From the NCBI GenBank assembly GCA_036567785.1, contig DATCTV010000062.1, forward strand, positions 358,212 to 422,211: DNA of 64,000 nt. Direction: 5' to 3'. The translations under genes and the position numbers were made by a program. Shown in pieces: positions 23,639 to 31,226 of the stretch (positions are counted from its first letter, which is position 1; every line of letters begins with the position of its first letter). The notes beneath the pieces were generated by a model that had not been told where the DNA came from, did not search any database, and saw only the letters and a program-made list of their open reading frames with translations. This DNA is from Desulfomonilia bacterium. GTDB taxonomy: Bacteria > Desulfobacterota > Desulfomonilia > UBA1062.

Positions 23639-24901
23639 TCATTCCCTTTCTATAAAAGCGAACTGTTTTTCGTAAAACTCCTTGGCGAGAGACTGTTTTT
23701 CAGACATATAAGCGAATATTTCATTGTAATTTTCAAATAGAAGATTAACGATTTTAGCATCAAGCAGTGCATTGTCTTTCAGCTGCGATAATATCTGGAC
23801 AACCTCATTCCTTGACATGCCCTTTCTGTATGGTCTGTCCTCGGCAAGCGCGGTGAAGATATCCGCAACCATCATAATCCTTGACCCGGTGCTTATCTCG
23901 TCCTCATTGCAGTGAAAAGGATATCCGGAACCATCGAGTTTCTCATGATGATAAGCGGCCCATTCTGCGATCTGCTTGAGACCCCCGATGGTATTGATCA
24001 CAAAATAAGTATAATATGTGTGTGATTTCATGACAGCCATCTCTTCATTTGTCAGCTTGCCGGGTTTATCAAGAATGGAATTGGGAACTGCAAGTTTTCC
24101 AAGATCATGCAGGTTGCCTGCAATTTCCATTAATTCGATATCGGATTTTGAAAATCCGAATATTTTTGACAACATTGATGCCGAAGCTGCAACACCTGAT
24201 GAATGAGTTGACGTGAACCGTGATCGAAAGTCGATTATGTTTCTGAACAACTCAGATAACAACAATATTTCAAAATGGTTTATCTCTATTTTTCTGAAAG
24301 GGCCTTCATTTAGAAGAAGGGAATATAGTCTTGGTGATACGATATCCAGCCAGAATTCTTCACTGTTGGAAACGGACAGGAAAAGTTCCACTATCCGAGG
24401 ATTGAACAAGGAGCCTGACGAAGATACTATCTTATTTGTAATATCCTGATTTTGATGGAGAATGTATCTGTTCCTGTCAATCTGACGTTCCAGATAATCG
24501 GCAAGAAGAACTAATTGCGAATCAAAAACTATGGGATTCTCAATCGTTTCATCCCATGACCGCCATTCTTTGTGATGGAATTTGATGATCTCAGCAGGAT
24601 TATTTAACCAGAATATGGGGCTGAGCAATGTTCCGCCACGTATGCAATGGGTTTCATCATCTTTCTCATTATTCCGAAGCGAGATTTTTTCTTCAAGAGA
24701 AAAGGCGCCGATATCATGAAGCAATGCAGCAATAAAACACTTTTCGATCCTGTCATTTGAGAGTTTTGCCGCTCTTGCCATATCCCAGACTACATATGCC
24801 GTCCTTTGCTGATGTTGAATCAAGTCAGGGCTCGCAAGATCCATCGCATCGGATAATGAAAGGACAAGATTTCCAAGATTGACGGTTATATTACGCTGCA
24901 T
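23639..24901 (-). CDS. Tandem HD / HD-GYP phosphodiesterase
   Basis: A 420-residue predicted cyclic-di-GMP phosphodiesterase. An N-terminal HD-like module (about 28-160) has LLHDIG, THCIRGG and KFHHKEW. The C-terminal HD-GYP module (about 225-400) has FTSTHSSGVA, GNLHDLGKLAVP, SHTYYTYF and the full HHEKLDGSGYPF motif. The first module keeps the H...HD...H...HH pattern but lacks the GYP motif, so it may be a sensory or dead copy. There is no receiver domain or membrane helix. It is monocistronic, with gaps of about 150 bases on both sides. Confidence 0.88.
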   Translation of the reverse strand: MQRNITVNLGNLVLSLSDAMDLASPDLIQHQQRTAYVVWDMARAAKLSNDRIEKCFIAALLHDIGAFSLEEKISLRNNEKDDETHCIRGGTLLSPIFWLNNPAEIIKFHHKEWRSWDETIENPIVFDSQLVLLADYLERQIDRNRYILHQNQDITNKIVSSSGSLFNPRIVELFLSVSNSEEFWLDIVSPRLYSLLLNEGPFRKIEINHFEILLLSELFRNIIDFRSRFTSTHSSGVAASASMLSKIFGFSKSDIELMEIAGNLHDLGKLAVPNSILDKPGKLTNEEMAVMKSHTYYTYFVINTIGGLKQIAEWAAYHHEKLDGSGYPFHCNEDEISTGSRIMMVADIFTALAEDRPYRKGMSRNEVVQILSQLKDNALLDAKIVNLLFENYNEIFAYMSEKQSLAKEFYEKQFAFIERE

Positions 24902-25045
24902 GGCACTCTCCCGACATAAGAAAACCTTTTAATAAAAAAGATAGTTTAATACATATTATCGGGATATCCTGCTAAAATTATAATTATATTTTATCTCGCC
25001 GTTCAATAGGTTGATTTGAGACCTGATTCACCCCGCTGATATTTC

Positions 25046-25621
25046 TTATCTGCCTCTGGGCATCGCCAGGATCTCGAGGACCTCAAGGTCCAGGAAACGT
25101 CTGGACGGTCTGGACTTTATGAGCATGACGGTGTCGGAGCCGTGGCCTGTACCGGCTGCGGCCAGCACTTCGGCGCCCTCCGGGATAAGCCCTGCATCGC
25201 AGGCCTCCATCACGATTTCTATGCACACCTTTGCGCCTTCACCGAAGCGGCGAAGACATCCGGCTATCAATGCGCCGGTGGAACTGCCGCCGAACTTGTC
25301 CATGACTGATTTTTCAAGGGAAGACGTGAGAATGGTTCCGGTATAGACGGGCACGCCGTTTTCCTTGAGCATCCTGCGTACGCGCGGGTCGAATTCGTCG
25401 TGGTTCTCCTCCTTGAAGTTTGCGCAGTGCGTTACGATAATGAGACCGGCATCAGCACCCTTGAGTGCTTCGAAGAACGCCTTGGCGTTTCTGCCAGAAG
25501 TTGATGCAACCACGACATGCCTTGAAAGTCCCTGTGAAACGGCATTTTTCAAAATAGCTAAGCAATCCTTAGTATTATGCTCCCCGGGTTTTTCGAACAG
25601 GGCTGTTTGCTTTATAATCAT
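25046..25621 (-). CDS. Stand-alone pyruvate-kinase C-terminal (alpha/beta) domain protein
   Basis: A 191-residue protein matching only the C-terminal allosteric domain of pyruvate kinase. It has VVVASTSGRNAKAFFEAL (the phosphate-binding T-x-S-G-R/N-type loop), LIIVTHCANF, and an A-A-G-T-G-H-G-S-D-T-V-M segment typical of the short free-standing versions. No catalytic barrel is present or adjacent. Such proteins occur in archaea and deltaproteobacteria with unproven, possibly nucleotide- or sugar-phosphate-sensing roles. No operon partner is evident. Confidence 0.8.
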   Translation of the reverse strand: MIIKQTALFEKPGEHNTKDCLAILKNAVSQGLSRHVVVASTSGRNAKAFFEALKGADAGLIIVTHCANFKEENHDEFDPRVRRMLKENGVPVYTGTILTSSLEKSVMDKFGGSSTGALIAGCLRRFGEGAKVCIEIVMEACDAGLIPEGAEVLAAAGTGHGSDTVMLIKSRPSRRFLDLEVLEILAMPRGR

Positions 25622-25701
25622 AAGCCGCTCCTTTTTTCCGCTTTATTTGAGGTGCATATGATAAAATAAAACAAGCGACGTCGTCGAGTGTTTGTTAATT
25701 A

Positions 25702-25926
25702 TCAGCCCTTTTGTCTTACGGGAAATGTCCGGCACAAGCAGCCATGAAAAGGTCTTTGCCGCCTGTGTACGAAAGCTGATGAAAAGAGACAGGATACTTT
25801 TCTGTTCATTGCCGGAAAGACAATCTCATAAATCTTACATATGAACTCACCTGCCATAAGGAGTATCACTGTTCCTGCAATATAAAACGATATAATGAAT
25901 ATTCCGTCCAGAATTGTCTGTTCCAT
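25702..25926 (-). CDS. Small single-span membrane protein, unknown function
   Basis: 74 residues with one hydrophobic helix at about 8-30 (GIFIISFYIAGTVILLMAGEF) and a basic, Cys-containing tail. A strong ribosome binding site (GGAGGTGG ending four bases before ATG 25926) supports real translation even though I do not recognise the family. A longer in-frame start at 26028 has no such site. The basic tail is unlike typical small membrane proteins, so a frame change near residue 40 cannot be excluded. It lies alone between marC and the pyruvate-kinase-domain gene. Confidence 0.5.
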   Translation of the reverse strand: MEQTILDGIFIISFYIAGTVILLMAGEFICKIYEIVFPAMNRKVSCLFSSAFVHRRQRPFHGCLCRTFPVRQKG

Positions 25927-26061
25927 AATCCACCTCCGTAACGCGATACGTTTACGGCAGAAGGGCTGATGTGATAATCCCTCCTCGACATACGTGTGTC
26001 GTACAATTCCTGCCGGTACAAAAAGCATGACAGCGGTGTTTTATTAAGGACGGAAATGAAA

Positions 26062-26700
26062 TCAGGATATAAGGCCTTTATATCCCTTCCATATTATTTC
26101 AACACCTATGGCAAGCAGTATGAAGGCGGAGAGCTTCGTCACCACCTGTATGCCCTGTTTGCCCAACCTGCCGAAGAAATATCCGGAGTATCTGTAAAAA
26201 ACAAAAACTATGAGTGATACGAGAGCGATTCCTGTGGCGACTCCTGCAAAGCTTATCCATGTGTCGGGTTTCAGAAGGGAGCCAGTCGGAATGAGCGAAA
26301 GCGTTACCGCAATCGTGCCGGGTCCGGCGGTGATCGGCATGGTCATTGGGAAAAAGACCTTCGAAGTGCTGTCGCTCTTGAACCCGCCGTTTCTCTGAGC
26401 GCTCTCTCCTGGTTCGCTGTTGAGCATCTGCCAGGCCATGTTGAAGAGGAGCAGTCCGCCCGCTATCCTGATGACGTGTATGGATATGTCAAGAAGCTTG
26501 AGAATCCACCCGCCTACAAGAAGGACGACCAGCAGCAGTATGAGCGTATACCAGCTTATTTTGCCTGCAAGCCGGTTCCTTTCGGATGCGGTGATGTCCG
26601 ACGTCATATCGAGAAAAATCGGGGTCATAGCAGGCGGATTGACTATGGGAAAGAGGGCAAGAAAAGAAAAAGCGGCAATATTGATAAACTCGCGCGCCAT
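26062..26700 (-). CDS. MarC-family integral membrane protein
   Basis: 212 residues with six hydrophobic segments and the MarC/NAAT family features: N-terminal F-L-A-L-F-P-I-V-N-P-P-A-M-T-P-I-F, IRIAGGLLLF, the P-M-T-M-P-I-T-A-G-P-G-T-I-A segment and G-R-L-G-K-Q-G at the start of the last helix. MarC proteins lie in the inner membrane and their substrate is not settled; earlier links to antibiotic resistance were not upheld. It lies 13 bases downstream of rsmI on the same strand, so they are probably co-transcribed. Confidence 0.9.
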   Translation of the reverse strand: MAREFINIAAFSFLALFPIVNPPAMTPIFLDMTSDITASERNRLAGKISWYTLILLLVVLLVGGWILKLLDISIHVIRIAGGLLLFNMAWQMLNSEPGESAQRNGGFKSDSTSKVFFPMTMPITAGPGTIAVTLSLIPTGSLLKPDTWISFAGVATGIALVSLIVFVFYRYSGYFFGRLGKQGIQVVTKLSAFILLAIGVEIIWKGYKGLIS

Positions 26701-26713
26701 AACATTCTCCTAA

Positions 26714-27574
26714 TTAATGTTTTATATTCATAATCTTTTTGTCAATAAGCATTTCGTAGATTTCTTTTCTGGGCCTGTCATACAACTCATGGAGCATCTT
26801 TGCAGCATCGCGCTTTGAATACCCGTTATCAAGGAGCTCTTCGGCTTTCATCCTTATGTCGGGCATGACTTTCTTATCGTCCCGGCTTCCCCTTATTATA
26901 ACTGTTATCTCACCTTTGGGTTCATTATCCTTGAAGCGTGAAATCACTTCTTCCAGTCTGCCGGCGGCATACTCTTCATGAACCTTGGTCAGCTCTCGTG
27001 CAATGCATACCTGGACATCCTCAAGGTGCTTCCTTATCAGTTCAAGGGTTGTAAGGAGCCTTCTGGGGGATTCATAGAAGACAGTTGTTTCATTGGAGCT
27101 CTTCATTTTTGCCAGCTCAGAGAGCGCCTCTGACTGTTTTCTCGGGAAGAAGCCTATGAAACGGAACTTATAATCAAAGCCGTATGCGCTGAGAGCCGTT
27201 ATAAAGGCGCATGCTCCGGGCAGGGCGACGACATTGATGCCTCTGTTCCTTGCCTCAATGACAAGCATTGTGCCGGGGTCGCTTATAAGCGGTGTTCCCC
27301 CGTCGCTGACAAGTGCAATATTCTCTCCTGATTCAAGCTTCTCGATCAGATGAACGAGCTTTTTCTTTTCACTGAATTTCTCGTATGAAACGAGAGGCTT
27401 TTTTATCCCGTAATGAGTCAGAAGCTTGAGCGTGTGGCGTGTGTCCTCGCATGCGATAAGTTCAACCTCTGATAATATTTCAAGCGCCCTTAATGTTATA
27501 TCCTTCAGGTTGCCGATAGGGGTTGGTACTATGAAGAGTGTTCCTTTCCCTTTTGATTCCAGCTTCCCGTTCAT
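26714..27574 (-). CDS. rsmI: 16S rRNA (cytidine-1402-2'-O)-methyltransferase RsmI
   Basis: SAM-dependent ribose methylation of C1402 in 16S rRNA. The 286-residue protein has the tetrapyrrole-methylase fold: LFIVPTPIGNLKDIT, IACEDTRHT, LVSDGGTPLISDPG, V-A-L-P-G-A-C-A and FIGFFPRK, then FYESPRRL and the acidic KGEITVIIRG end. The frame stays open to 27844, but ATG 27574 with GGAGAG seven bases upstream is the start matching the family N-terminus. The upstream extension is basic and unlike the family. A divergent gene starts 100 bases away. Confidence 0.94.
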   Translation of the reverse strand: MNGKLESKGKGTLFIVPTPIGNLKDITLRALEILSEVELIACEDTRHTLKLLTHYGIKKPLVSYEKFSEKKKLVHLIEKLESGENIALVSDGGTPLISDPGTMLVIEARNRGINVVALPGACAFITALSAYGFDYKFRFIGFFPRKQSEALSELAKMKSSNETTVFYESPRRLLTTLELIRKHLEDVQVCIARELTKVHEEYAAGRLEEVISRFKDNEPKGEITVIIRGSRDDKKVMPDIRMKAEELLDNGYSKRDAAKMLHELYDRPRKEIYEMLIDKKIMNIKH

Positions 27575-27673
27575 ATCTCTCCGTTCATTTAAGGTTTTAT
27601 TTGTTTTCTTTACTTTCCCGGGACGGGATAATGATGTATATGTCATCTGTTTTGAACAAAGTGAAGGATAAAA

Positions 27674-29398
27674 ATGGATTCGCTTAAACGAGACAAAAAC
27701 TTGCGTCCCAAAAAAATAGAGGCAACCCCGGAATACATGCGCAAGCTTTTCATAATGCCGAATTCTCCGGACAGGTTCATAGAATTCGGCGACCATCTTC
27801 TTGACATGATACATGATTTCTTCAAGGAGAAGGGTGGCATACACTCTTCCATATCGATGGAAGAACTAGGGAGAATCTTCAGCAATACGGAAATGCCTAA
27901 AACTCCGATGCTGGTGAAAGACCTTCTTGATGAGATAAAAAAGAATATTATCAAACATTCGGTTAAAGTCGCCAACCCTTATTATATAGGCCACATGACA
28001 TCGGCCATTCCCTATTTCATGATCCTTCTCGAGATGATCGCCGTAAGTCTCAATCAGAACCAGGTCAAGATCGAAAGTGCAAAGGCCTCATCCTTTGTTG
28101 AAAGGGAATTTCTGTGCTGGATGCACAGGCTGGTCTTTAACAGGTCCAATCATTTCTATGAAAAAAACATCCAGAACCATAAGATTGCATTGGGAAATGT
28201 AACCTCTGACGGGACTATTGCCAACCTTACCGCATTCATGCTTGCCTGTGCCAAGGCCTTTCCGCCCGACGGGCACAAATTCGGCGGCATAAGAAAGGAA
28301 GGTCTTGTACGCTCACTTGCATATTATGGATACAGGCAGGCGGTAATCCTGGTATCCAAACGCGGGCATTATTCAATATGCAAATCCGGCGCTCTGCTGG
28401 GAATAGGGGAAAAGGGGGTCATCTTTTCTCCTGTTCATCCGTGCACGAATAATATCGACATCGATAAGCTGTGGCAGACCATTGAAAGGATACTGAAAGA
28501 AGACAAGGCCGTCGGAAGACCTACGAAGATACTCTCGATCGTCGGGATTGCAGGAACGACGGAAACCGGTAATATTGATAATCTGGAAGCGCTTGCCGAC
28601 ATATCAAAAGAGCTGGGTTCCCATTACCATGTGGATGCCGCATGGGGCGGTGGGGCACTCCTTATGGAGGGCGGAAAAGAGATGCTTAAAGGCATAGAGA
28701 AGGCCGATTCCGTAAGCCTCGATGCCCACAAGCTGCTTTATGCCCCCAACTCCATGGGTATCTGCCTTTTCAGAAATGAAGAAGATTCTGCATATCTCTA
28801 TCACACAGCAAACTATATTATCAGAGAAGGGTCGGTCGACCAGGGCAGGTTCACTCTTGAAGGTTCGAGGCCATTTGCAAGCCTTAAACCGTGGGCTGCC
28901 CTCAAGATAATAGGCCGGAGAGGCTATGAACTGGTCTTCGAACATGCCAGACTGCTCCAGAATACCTTCGTGAAACTGCTTGATGAAGAACCTCTTTTCG
29001 AGCAGATGAACAGACCCGAGCTTTTCATAATCAATTACCGCTTTGTTCCGAAGGAACTGAAGAAGATGCTTGATAGGTGCATGAAAAATCCCAAAGAGCA
29101 TGCATCCACCATAACCATGATCAACAATGTTCTTAACGAACTCAATATCGAACTTCATAAAAAAATAAGAGACGACGACAACTCATTTGTTTCGAGAACC
29201 CGTATAGAATCGACAATATATGCACCCCGAAGGATTGTTGTCCTGAGGGCGATCACAATCAATCCCAATACCGAGACCGACATGATAAGGCAGATACTCG
29301 ACGAACATAAAAGGCTCGGCCAGGAAATATGGGAATCGAAGCATATCCTCAAGAATACCTTCAGGATATACAAGAAGCTGAACGAGACAGTGAACTGA
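27674..29398 (+). CDS. panP: PanP-like pyridoxal-dependent aspartate 1-decarboxylase
   Basis: Predicted to make beta-alanine from aspartate for pantothenate and CoA, replacing the pyruvoyl enzyme PanD. The 574-residue group II PLP decarboxylase follows Vibrio PanP closely: YYIGHMTSAIPYF, LNQNQVKIE, LGNVTSDGTIANLTA, RGHYSI, VGIAGTTETGNID, FHVDAAWGG-like HYHVDAAWGGG, and the PLP-lysine motif D-A-H-K. LEGSRP follows. Generic glutamate decarboxylases lack the GHMTSAIPYF and QNQ blocks. No panD, panB or panC is visible here. It has its own promoter region opposite rsmI. Confidence 0.75.
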   Translation: MDSLKRDKNLRPKKIEATPEYMRKLFIMPNSPDRFIEFGDHLLDMIHDFFKEKGGIHSSISMEELGRIFSNTEMPKTPMLVKDLLDEIKKNIIKHSVKVANPYYIGHMTSAIPYFMILLEMIAVSLNQNQVKIESAKASSFVEREFLCWMHRLVFNRSNHFYEKNIQNHKIALGNVTSDGTIANLTAFMLACAKAFPPDGHKFGGIRKEGLVRSLAYYGYRQAVILVSKRGHYSICKSGALLGIGEKGVIFSPVHPCTNNIDIDKLWQTIERILKEDKAVGRPTKILSIVGIAGTTETGNIDNLEALADISKELGSHYHVDAAWGGGALLMEGGKEMLKGIEKADSVSLDAHKLLYAPNSMGICLFRNEEDSAYLYHTANYIIREGSVDQGRFTLEGSRPFASLKPWAALKIIGRRGYELVFEHARLLQNTFVKLLDEEPLFEQMNRPELFIINYRFVPKELKKMLDRCMKNPKEHASTITMINNVLNELNIELHKKIRDDDNSFVSRTRIESTIYAPRRIVVLRAITINPNTETDMIRQILDEHKRLGQEIWESKHILKNTFRIYKKLNETVN

Positions 29399-29466
29399 GC
29401 CGGTTGTCCACCGCCGGATAAGCGTCCGTCTTTACACGGCGGAAACCAGGGTGTAAGAATTCCGTC

Positions 29467-29904
29467 ATGGAAAGCAATGTCAGGGTTACTCAAATATGGC
29501 GGCATAACGGCGGGACCAGGATGGAAATACCGCTTTTTACGGCAGGGGTAAGCGCCGGTTTTCCTTCCCCGGCCGATGATTTCGTCGACCGTTCGCTTGA
29601 CCTTAACGAGTTTCTGATAAAACACCCCGCTGCTACCTATTTCGTCAGAGTGGAAGGGACATCGATGACAGGCTCGGGCATACACCCCGGTGACATACTT
29701 ATTGTAGACAGGGCGATTGAACCGTCTGATTCAAGCATAGTGATAGCGGTGCTAAACGGGGAATTTCTTGTAAAGCGATTCAGAAGGGACTCGAACGGAT
29801 GCCGCCTCCTGCCGGAAAATCCTTCATATCAGGCAATAGAACTGAAGGAAGGCATGCATCTCGAAGTCTGGGGAGTGGTGACGTACGTTATCCATAAGAC
29901 ATGA
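29467..29904 (+). CDS. umuD: UmuD-like SOS mutagenesis protein (autocleaving S24 peptidase)
   Basis: A 145-residue LexA/UmuD-type protein that cleaves itself with RecA help and then joins UmuC as DNA polymerase V. The cleavage pair is A30-G31 in S-A-G-F-P-S-P-A. The catalytic Ser66 (EGTSMTGSG) and Lys103 (NGEFLVKRF) sit at exactly the E. coli spacing: 35 residues from cleavage Gly to Ser, 37 from Ser to Lys. The start at ATG 29467 gives a slightly longer N-terminus than E. coli; ATG 29521 would leave too short an arm. The stop overlaps the umuC start by four bases. No LexA box was recognised in the 68-base gap upstream. Confidence 0.93.
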   Translation: MESNVRVTQIWRHNGGTRMEIPLFTAGVSAGFPSPADDFVDRSLDLNEFLIKHPAATYFVRVEGTSMTGSGIHPGDILIVDRAIEPSDSSIVIAVLNGEFLVKRFRRDSNGCRLLPENPSYQAIELKEGMHLEVWGVVTYVIHKT

Positions 29905-31154
29905 AAAGAGTTTACGCCCTTGTCGACTGCAACAATTTCTATGTCTCCTGCGAGCGTGTATTCAATCCGAAGCTCAAGGGGGTTCCCGTCGTAGTGCTCA
30001 GCAACAACGACGGCTGCATAGTTGCAAGGTCGGAGGAGGCAAAGGCGGCAGGCATAAAAATGGGAGAGCCCCTGTTCAAATGCAGGATGCTTGCCGAACG
30101 CCATAATATAGTAGCACTTTCATCGAACTATCCGCTTTACGCAGACCTTTCGCACAGGGTCATGAGCATTCTCGAGGAAATGAGCCCTGGCATCGAAATA
30201 TATTCCATAGACGAGGCGTTTCTGGACCTGACCGGAGTCCCTGACCCAGCAGATTATGCAAGAAACATCAGAAAGACGGTAAAAAAATGGACAGGCATAC
30301 CGGTATCCATAGGAATAGGAACTACCAGAACGCTTGCAAAGGCCGCCTCAAAAAAGGCGAAAAAGGGTACGGGCGTGTTCGACATAAGGGAGAGAGAAGA
30401 TGAAGTCCTCGGGGATATGGAAGCAGGTGATGTCTGGGGTATAGGCTACAGCCATTCGCTGGTGCTTAAAAAACACCGCATAAGGACAGCGCTTGAACTC
30501 AAAAATGCAAATGATGAGTGGGTGAGAAAGGTTCTCTCTGTATCGGGATTGAGAACGGTATATGAACTCAGGGGTACACCCTGCATCGGCTCCGGGACAG
30601 AGCCTGCTGCAAGGAGGTCGATTACATGTTCGCGGTTGTTCGGATGCAGACTCTACCGTATCGAGGAAATCAGGGAGGCACTGTCGTCTTATGTCAGCCG
30701 CGCCGCCGAAAAGCTGAGGGCAATGGATATGGCGGCGTCCGGCATCAGCGTATACCTTCTTGAAAATGAATTTGCTGACGGCAGATTCACTTCACGTGGC
30801 GCATCGCTGGAACTCCCTGAGCCGTCGTCATATACGCCCGAACTCATAATGTATTCCGTAAGGCTGCTTGAGAATATTTATCGTGAGGGTCCGGCCTACA
30901 GAAAAACAGGGGTTACCTTCACAGGTCTTGTTCCGAGGGGCAGTGTTCAGACAAGCCTGTTCGGTGCCATCGACAATCCGAAAAGGCTTCGACTTATGAA
31001 GACGGTGGACAGAATAAACGCCGAATGGGGCTCGGAAACCGTAACCCCGGCATCATCCGGGACGGGCAGGGATTGGCGCATGCGACAGGAGAAAAGGTCC
31101 AGGCGTTTCACGACATCATGGCATGAACTCCCTGTGGCAAAGACTTCCAAGTGA
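29901..31154 (+). CDS. umuC: DNA polymerase V catalytic subunit UmuC
   Basis: A Y-family translesion polymerase of 417 residues: [16 protein letters not shown] (first metal Asp), [27 protein letters not shown] (catalytic D-E), [19 protein letters not shown], and the thumb/little-finger region with [14 protein letters not shown]-terminal UmuC domain ends the protein. It is translationally coupled to umuD through ATGA. The lon protease gene follows 72 bases later on the same strand. Confidence 0.95.
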   Translation: MKRVYALVDCNNFYVSCERVFNPKLKGVPVVVLSNNDGCIVARSEEAKAAGIKMGEPLFKCRMLAERHNIVALSSNYPLYADLSHRVMSILEEMSPGIEIYSIDEAFLDLTGVPDPADYARNIRKTVKKWTGIPVSIGIGTTRTLAKAASKKAKKGTGVFDIREREDEVLGDMEAGDVWGIGYSHSLVLKKHRIRTALELKNANDEWVRKVLSVSGLRTVYELRGTPCIGSGTEPAARRSITCSRLFGCRLYRIEEIREALSSYVSRAAEKLRAMDMAASGISVYLLENEFADGRFTSRGASLELPEPSSYTPELIMYSVRLLENIYREGPAYRKTGVTFTGLVPRGSVQTSLFGAIDNPKRLRLMKTVDRINAEWGSETVTPASSGTGRDWRMRQEKRSRRFTTSWHELPVAKTSK

Positions 31155-31226
31155 GTCATATAATTTTACTTATTCTTGAATGAGCCGATAAGAAGTGTAT
31201 AATCATAGACACGTGGGGGAGATATT

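Noticed and set aside
29399..29466. Search for a LexA/SOS box upstream of umuD
   Set aside because: No CTG-n10-CAG, GAAC-n4-GTTC or similar palindrome was found in this gap; SOS control cannot be claimed from sequence.
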